This document shows, one piece after another, positions 1-10,228 of a stretch of 64,000 nt of DNA. The notes beneath the pieces were generated by a model. That model saw only the letters and a list, made by a program, of their open reading frames with translations, did no database searches and was not told the DNA's origin. Where the stretch lies: the NCBI GenBank assembly GCA_016200045.1, contig JACQFN010000021.1:1-64000 (forward strand), written 5' to 3'. How positions within the stretch are numbered: position 1 is the stretch's first letter; the number at the start of each line of letters is the position of its first letter. The DNA is from Nitrososphaerota archaeon. Its GTDB lineage: Archaea; Thermoproteota; Nitrososphaeria; Nitrososphaerales; Gagatemarchaeaceae. The position numbers and the translations under genes were made by a program.

Positions 1-154
1 CTCTCCTTCCAGATGAGGTCATCTATCGCGGATTAGCCCCAGTTTCCCGGGTTTGTCCGCGTCTCCAGGGCAGGTTGACTACGTGTTACTGAGCCGTACG
101 CTGCGTCCCCTGTAGCCAGGGAACGCACAACTAACATGGCTAAATCCCAATCCG

Positions 155-185
<31 letters not shown>

Positions 186-507
186 GTCGATTATCGAGGA
201 GTACGACCACGCATTTCTGCGAGGTTGTAAAGCACAACCCACGTCAGATCTAACAATTGACGTTAGATCTCCACCTTGTACGCGCACCTGGAGGTCGTGC
301 GTTATCATGGCGTTTGGGCTCGGCCCTTTGCTCAAAGCAGACGCCGCCAATTAATGCGCGTTCTTCCGCTCGGTCTGAAGTCGATATATATGCGTGTTGG
401 TGTTAAATCGACAGGTTCGAGGAAAGGGAGTAGCGGAGGGCCGGAGGGACATTCTCAGCGGGCAGGCAAACGCGGGTTCCGGGCGTGCGGGGGAGAGTCC
501 TCGGATT

Positions 508-708
508 TCAGGGCGGGTTGGTCTCGGCGGGCTTCGGTTCGAGCCGTTTCTTGAGCTCGTTGATTTTGATTTGCATCGTCCAGACATAATACACGACGAT
601 CGGGGCGAAGAAGACGAGGAAGATGAAGTCGAAGACCAGCGCGAGCAGGGCGGCGAGCGCCATCGACGCCAACAGCAGCGCGGTTTCGAGGGCTTTGATG
701 CCTGCCAT
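508..708 (-). CDS. Small membrane protein, 66 aa
   Basis: ORF with long hydrophobic N-terminal segment and charged C-terminal tail; no family recognised. Confidence 0.5.
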   Translation of the reverse strand: MAGIKALETALLLASMALAALLALVFDFIFLVFFAPIVVYYVWTMQIKINELKKRLEPKPAETNPP

Positions 709-783
709 GTGCGGGGCTTCCCTTCTTTCTAAGATAAGTCTATGCGGAGAAAAGAAAACGGGGGCCGGAGCCCCCTCGGTTTC

Positions 784-963
784 CTACATGGTGGGCCGCA
801 TGGCGTCGTGCAGCTTGGCTGCGATCTCTGCGGGGACTTCGTCCATGTGATGAGTCTCCTTCGCGTGAACCTTCGTCTTGGAGGTCACTTCGTCCGCGCT
901 CGAGCCGACCACTGCCCAGTTGCAGCCGCACACCTGCTTGAGGTCTGCTGAGAACCCGTTCAT
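784..963 (-). CDS. DUF1059-family small protein, 59 aa (missing from ORF track)
   Basis: Manual minus-strand translation MNGFSADLKQVCGCNWAVVGSSADEVTSKTKVHAKETHHMDEVPAEIAAKLHDAMRPTM; matches the DUF1059 pattern (C..C.W...G....V......HAKE.H....P.E). Confidence 0.8.
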   Translation of the reverse strand: MNGFSADLKQVCGCNWAVVGSSADEVTSKTKVHAKETHHMDEVPAEIAAKLHDAMRPTM

Positions 964-1020
964 GGAATCCAGGGTGGGTTTTGGCTAATTAGTGGTTTGC
1001 CCAAATTCCGCCCAAATCGG

Positions 1021-1332
1021 CTACCACCAGGTAATCCTTACCAGGTTGGCTAGGGCGACGCTCTCGAGGGCGTTGATGGCGGTCAGGTAGGGCGCAGCAG
1101 CCTCGACTATGGGTTGGGCCGACGGGACTATCCCGTAGAGCACGAACCAGAACACGATAATCACGGCGTTCTGGACGAGGAAGAACACGGAGAAGGTGAC
1201 GAGTCCGACGCTCAGGGACGAGCGGACCCTCCTCCAGCTCTGGAGATAGAGAAGGATGAGCACGAGCACCAGGGCGAGGTTCAGGAAGGCGTAGACGGCG
1301 GCCACCTTCATCCAGAGTATGTCGAAGGCCAT
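1021..1332 (-). CDS. Multi-pass membrane protein, 103 aa
   Basis: Hydrophobic segments consistent with 3-4 TM helices. Confidence 0.6.
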   Translation of the reverse strand: MAFDILWMKVAAVYAFLNLALVLVLILLYLQSWRRVRSSLSVGLVTFSVFFLVQNAVIIVFWFVLYGIVPSAQPIVEAAAPYLTAINALESVALANLVRITWW

Positions 1333-1376
1333 TCTAGTCTCGAATCCCCTTTATTCTATATCTAACTTTGCCCAAA

Positions 1377-1877
1377 TCACGCCCACATCTCCTTCACGAG
1401 TTCGAAGAACTTCTCGAAGTAAGGGGTCAGGAAGTAGACCGCCCCGTAGGTCCCCTTGGGGCTTGAGACGACTATGCCGTTCTCCTCCAGCATCTTCAGG
1501 TGGTGTTGCACCGTCTTGTAGTCGAGGTTGAGCCGTTCCGAGATCTTGTTCGGGTTCGATGGTTCAGCCTTCAGCATCTCGACTATCCTCGTTCGGTTCT
1601 CCCCTCCCCTGCTGGCGACGAACACGTAGACCATTATCCGCTTGTAGGACTGGTCGAGGCCCGAAGGAGGGCCAGCACCTCCGCTCCCTGATTGAATCTG
1701 CCGAAGCAGGGACAGTCCCGCGGCCGTTGCGGACTCGAAGATCGTCAGGAGCGCACCGGCCGGCGGGGAAGGCGACCTCGACAATCTCGAGACCGGGACA
1801 ACCCCCTGCTCGATTAAAGGATTCAGAAACCGTACTCGTCGGCGTGCAGCCAGGGAATCAAGGCCATGACGACGCAC
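1377..1877 (-). CDS. Winged-helix transcriptional regulator (start may be internal)
   Basis: C-terminal half NRTRIVEMLKAEPSNPNKISERLNLDYKTVQHHLKMLEENGIVVSS is a typical archaeal ArsR-like wHTH. Confidence 0.75.
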   Translation of the reverse strand: MRRHGLDSLAARRRVRFLNPLIEQGVVPVSRLSRSPSPPAGALLTIFESATAAGLSLLRQIQSGSGGAGPPSGLDQSYKRIMVYVFVASRGGENRTRIVEMLKAEPSNPNKISERLNLDYKTVQHHLKMLEENGIVVSSPKGTYGAVYFLTPYFEKFFELVKEMWA

Positions 1878-2214
1878 TGCTCGGTAAGGTCCGAGCGGGT
1901 CACCTTCCCCCCGGTCAGGTGGTGGACGAGCCCACCCTTGTCCCCGATCTGACCGACGCCGCTAAGGCGCTCCGCGAGCTGTTCCAGTTCGCCCCCGTTC
2001 GAGAGCAGGCGCTCAATCGAGGCCGTCGGCAGCGGATATCCGGCGGAATGCCCGAGCGGTACCTCCCGCGACGGTCCGCCACCGCTCCCTGCTGGTGGTC
2101 GAAGTACGTCCCGCCTATCTTGAAAATCCCCGCCTCGACTCCGAAGTACTTCGCGAAGACACTCTGAATTCCGGCCAGCCTGGCAGGGTTCTTCGTTCCC
2201 GCGGAGACTATCAT
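1823..2214 (-). pseudogene. DUF84/YjjX-like inosine/xanthosine triphosphatase remnant
   Basis: N-terminal part (VSAGTKNPARLAGIQSVFAKYFG, then VEAGIFKIGGTYFD) lies in one frame and the C-terminal part (YPLPTASIERLLSNGGELEQLAERLSGVGQIGDKGGLVHHLTGGKVTR) in another. Confidence 0.65.
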
Positions 2215-2249
2215 CGGCTTCTAGCCCGAGGCTCTCGGGGCGCGGCGTT

Positions 2250-4313
2250 CTAAACGACTCGGAGCTCGTCCAGGAGCTTGGAAATGTTCGCCGCCGGAGA
2301 CCCGTCGGGCTTCGCAATCTCCTGCGCGGCCGGGGGGTTAGTCTTGTAGGAGGGGGACCTCTTGGCGAGGCGTTCCTCGTAAGTCGGGACGAACTCGTTC
2401 TGGTAGAACACTCCGATGGGGGTGTGGTCTCCGAATTCGAACGACTTCAGGACTGCCTGCTGGACCTTCGCCTCCATTTCCGCCTCGTCCGGGTTGTGGA
2501 CCACGCCGTCGTAGCCGGTCTCTTCGAGCTTGTACGTCCTGGGCATCATCTTCCCGCTGGCGTCCAGGTGGCCTTCTCCCGCCCAGTACTCCTTCGTCTG
2601 GATGTCGTTGTAGGTCGGGCACGGCTGCAGAACGTCTAGGAAGGCGAAGCCTTTGTGCTTGATCCCCTTCGCTATCAGGTCCTTCAGGTGCCTGACGTCG
2701 TAGGAATAGCCGCGGGCGACCCACGTGTAGCCTGACGCTATGGCGAGCATCAGAGGGTTGATCCCGGAGTTGATGTTAGGGAGGGGCAGCGACTTCGTCT
2801 TCATCCCGAGGCCCATGGTCGGTGATGCCTGGCCCTTCGTCAGCCCGTAGACTTCGTTGTCGTGTATGATGTAAAGCATGTCGAGGTTCCTCCTGCCGGA
2901 GTTCACGAAGTGGCCGGCCCCGATCCCCATGCCGTCCCCGTCCCCTCCTTCGACGACAACCTCCATGTTGGGGTTGGCGAGCTTGATCCCGCTGGCGAAT
3001 GGGAGGGCCCTTCCGTGCAGGGTGTGGACCCCGTAGGTCTTGATGAAGTGAGGGGTCTTGGACGAGCAGCCGACTCCAGAGACGACGACGGTGTTGCTCG
3101 GGTCGACGTTCAGCTCTGCAAGGGCCATCTGAATCGCGTTCAGTATCCCGAAGTCCCCGCAGTTGCCTGAGGCGGTCACGCTTGTCACGAAGGTGTGAGA
3201 TGGGTCGTCCATCGTCAGGTCGTAGACGTGTCCGTCGAACTGGAATGTCTTGATGCTTGACACGGGGAGATACACCTTTCCGTTCTTCAGCACAGAGGAG
3301 CGCTTGTCGCGTGAATTCTTCCTCCTCTGTGGGACGCCGACCATTTCGGCCAGCCTGTTGTAGTCTCTCCAGTAGCTCACATAGAGTCGGTACGCTGTCC
3401 TGTGGTTGCCGTGGGCGGCCTCTGTTTGTACTACCGGGACGATTCCTTGCCTAAGGAGAAGCATCTTCAACTGCTCGGCGAGGACCACCGAGGTCGTGGT
3501 GTACCTGGCTTTCGACTTCTTGAAGTCGCCGTCTCCCCGCCAGAGTCCCCTGACCAAGTCCTTCTGCTTCGACATCGGCAGTAACATGAATTCGTGTGGG
3601 ATTCGTTTGTCTTCGGCGTCTGCTCCAAAGGACTCCTCGAAGATCTCTGAAAGGTAAGAAGAGTTGAACACGAGGTTCGCGCCCCGTCCGTTTACGTCCA
3701 CCCTTCCTTTGAGGCTGAAAAGCTTACTCATCAAGGACTCCACGTCGTCGATGAATTCGGTTTCATCTTTGTTGAAGCTAAAGATTAGGGACCGCCTGTG
3801 GCTGCTTCCTTCTGTGATGTAGTAGCCTGCGAGCCTTAGGAAGTCGTCGTTCATCGGAACCTTGCGCGGGAGGGAGACGCTCCGGGTGTCCTTTGCCTTC
3901 CTTCGGTATTCGATCGCGAAATAACCGAGGTCTGAGACGGTCTGCACCACCGGGAAAACGAGGTAATCGCCGACCTTCAGGTCGGATGCTTCGACTTTCT
4001 CCTCAGTGAAGTCTGAGTTGTGTCTATGTCGACCCCAGATCCGCCGTACCGCCACGAAGGGATGCTCGGGTGTCGCGACAATTTCCCCAAAGGCCTTAGC
4101 CCTGACGCGGTACATCGGACCGTAGTATCGGTGCCTGATTTTCGCGGCCACTCTATTGTATTCGCCGGACGCATTTAGGACCCTGTCTCCGGGCCGCACC
4201 GACTGAATCTCCTTTACAGAGGGATTGGATACGACGAGGGTTTCCCCTGTCACGCAGCCAGGGCACCAGTCGTTGTGAGCCGTCGTCTTCAGGTCGGAGA
4301 GCTTAAGCGCCAT
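2250..4313 (-). CDS. 2-oxoacid:ferredoxin oxidoreductase beta subunit containing an intein
   Basis: Extein [19 protein letters not shown]...[14 protein letters not shown]...[16 protein letters not shown] is a TPP-binding OFOR beta subunit; 365-aa intein inside. Confidence 0.95.
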   Translation of the reverse strand: MALKLSDLKTTAHNDWCPGCVTGETLVVSNPSVKEIQSVRPGDRVLNASGEYNRVAAKIRHRYYGPMYRVRAKAFGEIVATPEHPFVAVRRIWGRHRHNSDFTEEKVEASDLKVGDYLVFPVVQTVSDLGYFAIEYRRKAKDTRSVSLPRKVPMNDDFLRLAGYYITEGSSHRRSLIFSFNKDETEFIDDVESLMSKLFSLKGRVDVNGRGANLVFNSSYLSEIFEESFGADAEDKRIPHEFMLLPMSKQKDLVRGLWRGDGDFKKSKARYTTTSVVLAEQLKMLLLRQGIVPVVQTEAAHGNHRTAYRLYVSYWRDYNRLAEMVGVPQRRKNSRDKRSSVLKNGKVYLPVSSIKTFQFDGHVYDLTMDDPSHTFVTSVTASGNCGDFGILNAIQMALAELNVDPSNTVVVSGVGCSSKTPHFIKTYGVHTLHGRALPFASGIKLANPNMEVVVEGGDGDGMGIGAGHFVNSGRRNLDMLYIIHDNEVYGLTKGQASPTMGLGMKTKSLPLPNINSGINPLMLAIASGYTWVARGYSYDVRHLKDLIAKGIKHKGFAFLDVLQPCPTYNDIQTKEYWAGEGHLDASGKMMPRTYKLEETGYDGVVHNPDEAEMEAKVQQAVLKSFEFGDHTPIGVFYQNEFVPTYEERLAKRSPSYKTNPPAAQEIAKPDGSPAANISKLLDELRVV
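3162..4256 (-). other. Intein coding segment with LAGLIDADG (DOD) homing endonuclease, 365 codons
   Basis: Starts Cys (CVTGETLV), block [14 protein letters not shown] motifs [10 protein letters not shown] and [11 protein letters not shown], ends [12 protein letters not shown] before +1 Cys; removal restores DWCPGCGDFGIL. Confidence 0.95.
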
Positions 4314-6297
4314 GCTTCAACACCACTCTTTTCGGGGCCTTCCCTTCGGAAATGAGCCTGAGCGCGTCGTAGACCTCCTCGCACGACATTGGCCTCCCGT
4401 TGTACTTCACGACTAGCTGTTCGATCGGCAGGCAGGTCCTCTCCCTGACGATGCCGATGAGCTGCGCCGAGAAGTTCATCTCGATTCCGACCACCTTCTT
4501 CGCCTTCGACAGTATCTCGGTGACGCGGGCCGTCGGGAACGGGTGGATAAGTCTCAGCTGGAGGAAGTTCACCTTGATCCCGTCTTCCTTGAGCCACTCC
4601 ATCGCGTCGAGGATGGCGCCCTTCGTCGAGCCCCAGCTGACCACTGTGATGTCCGCGTCTTCAGGGCCGAAGAAGTTGAGCCGGTCTTCCATCGGAATCT
4701 CCTTGTCGGCGACTTCCAGCTTCCCCATCCTCTTCTCCATCATCATGTCCCGGTTCGTCGGGTCCTCGCTGATGTGGCCGAGAGAGTCGTGCTCGTCCCC
4801 GGTGTGCCAGTACACCCCACCCTTCGTCCCTATGGGGGGACGGGGAGAGATTCCGTTTTCAGTCGGCTGGAAGCGCTTGAACTCGCCGTTGACCGCGTCG
4901 GTGATCGTCTTCAGGAAGAGCCCCCTGTCTATCTTGACCCTGTTCACGTCGAACATCGGCATGGTCGCGTCTGAATTGGCCAGGGCCTTGTCGACCAAGT
5001 GGATGACGGGAGTCTGGTAGACTTCGGAGTAGTTGAACGCCCTTATGGTGTCGTAGAAGGATTCTTCCAGGTCTCCGCTGGCGAGGATCAGCCTTGGGAA
5101 CTCGCCGTGCCCGGCGTGGAGGGCGAACCTGAGGTCCCCCTGCTCGTGCCTGGTGGGGAGCCCGGTGCTCGGGCCGCCTCTGGAGTAAAGTGTGACCACG
5201 ACTGGGACCTCGTTCATCCCCGCATACCCGAGCCCCTCGGCCATCAGCGAAAACCCCGGGCCTGACGTAGAGGTGGCTGACCTCACCCCGGCGATGCCTC
5301 CCCCGATCGCCATGGTGACCGCCGCTATCTCGTCCTCGGACTGCACGACGGCTATCGAGCCCTTCCCCTGCATGGCCTGGACCTCGGCGACCTGCGGGTC
5401 ATCGGCCGACCTACCATCCAGCTCCATCTCGGAGTGCGCCTCCAGGTATTCGCTTTCGTCGCTCGCAGGGGTGATTGGGTAATAGGTCTGCAGCCGGCAG
5501 CCCGCGAGCTCCTTGGCCATCGCCACGGTGCTGTTTCCGCGGACGAAGAGCCTGACGTCCTTGGCGGGGACCGGTTCGAGCCTAATCCCAAGGCTCCCCT
5601 TGTACTTCTGGTTGACGAACTCGTATGCCGATGCCACCCCCACTGCGTTCATCTCGCCGACCTTGGGCTTCGATTTGAACTGTCTCTTCACTGCGTCCTC
5701 GACCAGCTTCTGGTCGTAGCCGAGGAGGGCGTACGAAGCGGCGACGGCCAAGATGTTCAGCATGCGCTGAAGCGTGCTCAGAGACGTCTCGCCGAACTTG
5801 CTCCCGACCGCCTTCAGGAGGTCGTTGTACGGTATCGGGTAGATGTGGACGCCCCTGCGCCTCGCCAGCTCGAGTATCCCTCTGATGTCGGCCGAGAGGC
5901 CGTTCTTCGCGAGCTCCTCGGAGAGAATCTCTTTCGCGTCATGCTCGATCGTCGGGACCTCGGCCAGCTTCTTCGACTCCTGGTCCGGGTCATAGACTAT
6001 CGCCCCTTCCTTCCTGACTTCGAGGGCGTGCCTGAATATCGTCTCCTCCTCGAACGTCGCGAGCATGTCGACCGTGTCCACGTGGGACCTAATCTGGGTC
6101 TTCGAGACCCTGACCTGGAAGTAGCTGTGTTCGCCCTTGATGTTGGAATAATATTCCCTCTTCCCGAAGACGAAGAGGCCTCCCGAGGCCGCCGCCCTCG
6201 CGAACACGTTGGCGGATGTGTCCACGCCGCTTCCCTGGACCCCGCCGATCATCCATGACAGGTCGTCTCTTTTCATTCGCCGATCGTACCTTTCCAT
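4303..6297 (-). CDS. 2-oxoacid:ferredoxin oxidoreductase alpha subunit (gamma domain fused)
   Basis: [38 protein letters not shown] gamma domain plus [15 protein letters not shown] alpha domain; overlaps start of beta gene. Confidence 0.92.
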   Translation of the reverse strand: MERYDRRMKRDDLSWMIGGVQGSGVDTSANVFARAAASGGLFVFGKREYYSNIKGEHSYFQVRVSKTQIRSHVDTVDMLATFEEETIFRHALEVRKEGAIVYDPDQESKKLAEVPTIEHDAKEILSEELAKNGLSADIRGILELARRRGVHIYPIPYNDLLKAVGSKFGETSLSTLQRMLNILAVAASYALLGYDQKLVEDAVKRQFKSKPKVGEMNAVGVASAYEFVNQKYKGSLGIRLEPVPAKDVRLFVRGNSTVAMAKELAGCRLQTYYPITPASDESEYLEAHSEMELDGRSADDPQVAEVQAMQGKGSIAVVQSEDEIAAVTMAIGGGIAGVRSATSTSGPGFSLMAEGLGYAGMNEVPVVVTLYSRGGPSTGLPTRHEQGDLRFALHAGHGEFPRLILASGDLEESFYDTIRAFNYSEVYQTPVIHLVDKALANSDATMPMFDVNRVKIDRGLFLKTITDAVNGEFKRFQPTENGISPRPPIGTKGGVYWHTGDEHDSLGHISEDPTNRDMMMEKRMGKLEVADKEIPMEDRLNFFGPEDADITVVSWGSTKGAILDAMEWLKEDGIKVNFLQLRLIHPFPTARVTEILSKAKKVVGIEMNFSAQLIGIVRERTCLPIEQLVVKYNGRPMSCEEVYDALRLISEGKAPKRVVLKHGA

Positions 6298-6357
6298 TAA
6301 GGGCGGCGTGCGCGTTTAAGACTATAGTTAATATAGTATATACTAGAATGTAGATTC

Positions 6358-7389
6358 GTGGACGAATCAAGGAAGGTGCAGAAGGTCGGTCATTCTACGC
6401 TGACAGTGTCGATTCCGAGGGAGTTCGCAAGAGATCTCAAGCTGGCCGCGGGAGACAGCTTGTTGATCCGGGCTGAGGCCGACGGGACACTCAGGCTCAT
6501 ACCAGCCACGAAGGCGAAGGACACCAGCCGGGCGACCATCCGCGCGGACCAGGCGGGAGGTGAGGAGATGCTTGCCAGGCTCATCATTGGGGCCTACGCG
6601 CTCGGATACGACACGATAGAGATTGTGGGCAGGGAGCCCATAGGACGCATGACGATGGACAGGGTGACTGGGACCATGGAGAGGCTCCGGGGGATGGAGG
6701 TCGTCGAATCGGACGAGAGGCGGGTGGTCGGCCAGAGCTTCACCGACCCGACCAAGTTCCCGGTCGATTCGTTGATCAAACGACTCCAGATGCTCGTGTC
6801 CCAAAGCCTAGAAAACGTCATGGACGCCCTCGACCTCAGGCAGACGGGGAGGCTGAACGAAGTGGCCCGGGTGCAGGAGCAGATAGAAGAGCTCTACTGG
6901 CTGATACTCCGCCAGCTTCTCATCGCGCTGAACAGGCGGGAGCTGGCGTCCGAGATCGGGATAGAGTCCCCCCTGCACGCTTCTGGGGACAGGGTTTCAG
7001 CCAAGGCCCTAGATGAAATCGGGAAAATCATCAGGGAGATCGCAGAGGAGCTCGTGGGCCTCCGGAGCGGGGGGACCAAGATGGACCAGAAGATGGCGGC
7101 CGGGCTCAGAAGGCTGGCGGCGAAGGCCCGGGACGCCTTCAACACGACAGTCGAAAGCCTGCTCACCCCCGACATCAGGCTGATTCGGAACTCGCAGTCG
7201 CTCGTCGAAGAAGTCACGCGCATGGAGAAGGACATCACCCACGAAATGCTCGAGTCCGGAGAGTATGGGTACGCGAGGGTCCTCGTCTCCCAGTTCGGGC
7301 AGCTCGCGAGATACTGTAACATCATCATCGAGATCGCTTCCCACCGGCTCCTCAGGAAGACTAGCAGGGTGGCCACGGTCGAGAAGTAG
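6358..7389 (+). CDS. PhoU-domain phosphate uptake regulator with N-terminal AbrB/SpoVT domain
   Basis: RKVQKVGHSTLTVSIPREFARDLKLAAGDSLLIRAEADGTLRLIP AbrB-like N-terminus followed by helical PhoU-like repeats; GTG start. Confidence 0.85.
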   Translation: MDESRKVQKVGHSTLTVSIPREFARDLKLAAGDSLLIRAEADGTLRLIPATKAKDTSRATIRADQAGGEEMLARLIIGAYALGYDTIEIVGREPIGRMTMDRVTGTMERLRGMEVVESDERRVVGQSFTDPTKFPVDSLIKRLQMLVSQSLENVMDALDLRQTGRLNEVARVQEQIEELYWLILRQLLIALNRRELASEIGIESPLHASGDRVSAKALDEIGKIIREIAEELVGLRSGGTKMDQKMAAGLRRLAAKARDAFNTTVESLLTPDIRLIRNSQSLVEEVTRMEKDITHEMLESGEYGYARVLVSQFGQLARYCNIIIEIASHRLLRKTSRVATVEK

Positions 7390-7430
7390 CGGATAGGTTC
7401 TTTATCGCTGGTCGATGAAGCGGAGCCCGC

Positions 7431-7540
7431 GCGGGGGTAACGAAGCCTGGTCAAACGTGCGGGACTCAAGATCCGGGCCCTGCTTCGGAGGGGGTATCCC
7501 GTCCCTTAGGGGTTCGTGGGTTCGAATCCCACCCCCCGCA
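7431..7540 (+). tRNA. tRNA-Leu(CAA) with ~25-nt intron in the anticodon loop
   Basis: Acceptor gcggggg/cccccgc, anticodon stem cggga/tcccg with ctCAAga loop interrupted by ~25 nt, long variable arm, T-arm gtgggttcgaatcccac. Confidence 0.92.
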
Positions 7541-7541
7541 C
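7523..7541 (+). repeat. att site (in tRNA-Leu 3' end)
   Basis: cgaatcccaccccccgcac, identical to 13150-13168. Confidence 0.85.
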
Positions 7542-7586
7542 TCTTATATGGGCATGTTTTAATCCCCATCCTACTTATGCTGAGGC

Positions 7587-8705
7587 GTGAGCGGACTAGC
7601 TCAGGTTCAGTCGGTGAAGAAAATCTTGAAGGAAGTCAATCTGGCTGAGGCGACCAAGGAGACCTACGGCAAGAAGTATCGACAGTTCCTACGATTCCTG
7701 AAGGTTAGCGATACCGAGTTCGCCAATCGTGTGTTCAAGAATCCGGAGTTTGCCGAAGAATCGTTAAGGCGATACTCTGAAGAGAACAAGGACAAAGTCT
7801 CCGGCTCGACTATCAGAGGATTCAGGGATTCTGTTAGGTTCTTCCTCAAGATGCGGAACCTCGACAAAGACGTTAACTGGAGTAGGCTGAATTACCTGAT
7901 ACCTCATTCGAGGAAAATCGGGAAGGACAGGGCTCCATCAATCGAGGAAGTTAGAAAGATAGTCGCTAATGCGGATACAAGGCTGAAGTCGGTCATCCTG
8001 ATTATGGCTAGTTCCGGAATCAGGGTCGGAGCGTTCGATTCTTTGAACTGGGGCGACATGAAGCCCATAATGGAGGAAGGGGCTCCGGTAGGGGCTAGAC
8101 TTACCGTCTATCGGGGCGAAAGGGACGAATATCAGACGTTCATATCACCAGAATGCTACGAAACGATAACCGAATACCGGAACCTACGCGAGAAATTCGG
8201 GGAAACCATCAAGGACAATTCCCCCCTCATTCGGGAAGCACTTAACACCAGACTACTGATGGGGAATGAGGTTCCCAAGCCCACAAAGCCCAAGCGGGTA
8301 AGCTCTAAGTCAATCAAGAATGAGATTGGACACCTACTTTGGAAGGTAGGTCTGAGGTCGGAAAGGAAGAGGGTTCACGAATTCAAACTAGCCCACGGAT
8401 TTAGGAAGTTCTTCAAGAGTAGATGCGAACTTGCGGGAGTAAAGACTCTGAACGTGGAGATTTTGATGGGGCATCAGGTCGGGCTGAGTTCGAATTATTA
8501 CAAGCCTACTGATAATGAACTGTTCGAAGATTACCGGAAAGCCATTCCCCACCTTACCGTTTCTGAAGTGGAGGAGGTGAAGCTAGAGAGCGATAGGAAG
8601 GTCGGGAAGATAGAGGGGGAGATTCAGACTCTCTACGATAGACTAGACAAAATGGAGAGGGACAATTCAGAACTGCGTGAACTTATCAAGCGCCGCTCTT
8701 CGTGA
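7587..8705 (+). CDS. Tyrosine recombinase/integrase
   Basis: Catalytic-type signatures SGIRVGAFDSLNWGDM, HGFRKFFKSRCELAG, LMGHQVGLSSNYYKP. Confidence 0.93.
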   Translation: MSGLAQVQSVKKILKEVNLAEATKETYGKKYRQFLRFLKVSDTEFANRVFKNPEFAEESLRRYSEENKDKVSGSTIRGFRDSVRFFLKMRNLDKDVNWSRLNYLIPHSRKIGKDRAPSIEEVRKIVANADTRLKSVILIMASSGIRVGAFDSLNWGDMKPIMEEGAPVGARLTVYRGERDEYQTFISPECYETITEYRNLREKFGETIKDNSPLIREALNTRLLMGNEVPKPTKPKRVSSKSIKNEIGHLLWKVGLRSERKRVHEFKLAHGFRKFFKSRCELAGVKTLNVEILMGHQVGLSSNYYKPTDNELFEDYRKAIPHLTVSEVEEVKLESDRKVGKIEGEIQTLYDRLDKMERDNSELRELIKRRSS

Positions 8706-8739
8706 AGGCATCGTCCCAATAAACAAGACACACGCCGTC

Positions 8740-10005
8740 CTAGGAATGACTGTCGAATGGCTTTCGAAAGTTCAGAGTCTTTTCTGTATCCCACTTCACC
8801 CTTGTTCCGAGGACTTCGTTGAGGCTCCCGCTGATACCGTCAATCACTTCGACGCGCCTGCTTCCGTCTTCAGACCTTAGGACATACACGTAGTACGGAT
8901 AGTGAAGAGAAGTAATCCCCTTTACGTTCACTTTAGCCCAGTATGACTCTAACGCTCTAATCACCGAACTTGGTTCTAACAAGGGCGATAAGATTACGCC
9001 TTCCCCCGTTGCTTGGGTTGAACCCATTTCCGATATGGGGAACAGAGTGTGGGGTTTGTCGGGAAACTGCACCCTCACTTTGTAAGCAATTGGTCTTGTC
9101 GCCCGCCTTTCAACCACTCCTTTCCCCACCAAACCCTTGAGCAACTTTCCAGCTTTCCCCTCAGAGTATCCAAGACCAATTACCCTAGAGATGTCAAACC
9201 AATCAAGTCCGACGGTGCGCATAATTCCGATTTCATCTTCTTCAAGGGAACTCAGGTGGCTATAGGGATAGGTTATCAGCGTCCCTTCTGGTCTCACAAC
9301 ATCGCCTAGGAGCGCATCCACTGGCACTTTTGCCGATACAATCTTCTCTACTATCCGTTTAGACATCAAGCCCGTCTTTTGCTCCTCGCTCACAGCCAGT
9401 TGTATCTCTGCTTCGTAATAGGGGTAGTATAGCAGGGAGACACCCTCCAGATGCTCGACAATCCTCCCAGCCCCAAGAAAGCCACCCTTGCGTCTCTTTT
9501 GCAAGAGTTCATCGATTAGTCCTTTGGCTTGGTCATAATTCAGGCGAGGTTGAATGAATGACTCTGGCGCCGCAACCTTTTCTGAAATTCCCTTCTGGAC
9601 AGCCGTTACTTCCATCTCTCCGATTATCCTCGTCAAATGCTCACGGTTCCACAGGTCAATGTTGTGTCCCTCAGCAGTCTTGATGGCGTCTGGCGTAAAG
9701 TAGCTAGTTGTAATTATGACTCCTCGGTCTGCTCCTACGTCGTCAACTATCTGTATCAACTTCATTATTCGTTCTTTATCGATTGGGGCATCATAGGACT
9801 TAGCCTCGATGACGAGAGTCGAGGTATGCAATGGATTTCTGTATGAGGCGAGAACATCTATCTGGTGTTCTGCGCCAGACCTTCCCACTTTCTTGACATT
9901 GTGGACTGCTTCGTAGCCCTTGGCTTTGAAGAGTTCAGCCAATTTGAGTTCTAACGCTAACCCCTTTTCGTAAGTTGTGGGCTCTGTCAATTGGCTGCGC
10001 TTCAT
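8740..10005 (-). CDS. Mrr-like PD-(D/E)XK restriction-endonuclease-fold protein with C-terminal extension
   Basis: N-terminus GRSGAEHQIDVLASY...LVIEAKSYDAPIDKERIMKLIQIVDDVGADRGVIITTSYFTPDA. Confidence 0.8.
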   Translation of the reverse strand: MKRSQLTEPTTYEKGLALELKLAELFKAKGYEAVHNVKKVGRSGAEHQIDVLASYRNPLHTSTLVIEAKSYDAPIDKERIMKLIQIVDDVGADRGVIITTSYFTPDAIKTAEGHNIDLWNREHLTRIIGEMEVTAVQKGISEKVAAPESFIQPRLNYDQAKGLIDELLQKRRKGGFLGAGRIVEHLEGVSLLYYPYYEAEIQLAVSEEQKTGLMSKRIVEKIVSAKVPVDALLGDVVRPEGTLITYPYSHLSSLEEDEIGIMRTVGLDWFDISRVIGLGYSEGKAGKLLKGLVGKGVVERRATRPIAYKVRVQFPDKPHTLFPISEMGSTQATGEGVILSPLLEPSSVIRALESYWAKVNVKGITSLHYPYYVYVLRSEDGSRRVEVIDGISGSLNEVLGTRVKWDTEKTLNFRKPFDSHS

Positions 10006-10228
10006 GTCATATCATTCATTGATAAGAATTCGGTTAACACGCCTCTGTTCATTTCTCCCTCGCATACCACTAAGGAGTTCCGATTGTTAGTATTCTGTCT
10101 CGCGCCCAGCAACAACCATCCTACCCTAGCCTACTCACGCTGCTCCCTCCCGACCCAACCTGCTGCACCTACTACCGGATTCTCTACCCTCCCCCCTACC
10201 CCCTACCAATACAGTAGAGGTGTGCAAA

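Noticed and set aside
5434-6258. Long plus-strand ORF (274 aa) antisense to the OFOR alpha gene
   Set aside because: Shadow ORF from high-GC codon bias opposite a clearly homologous gene; no recognisable domain.
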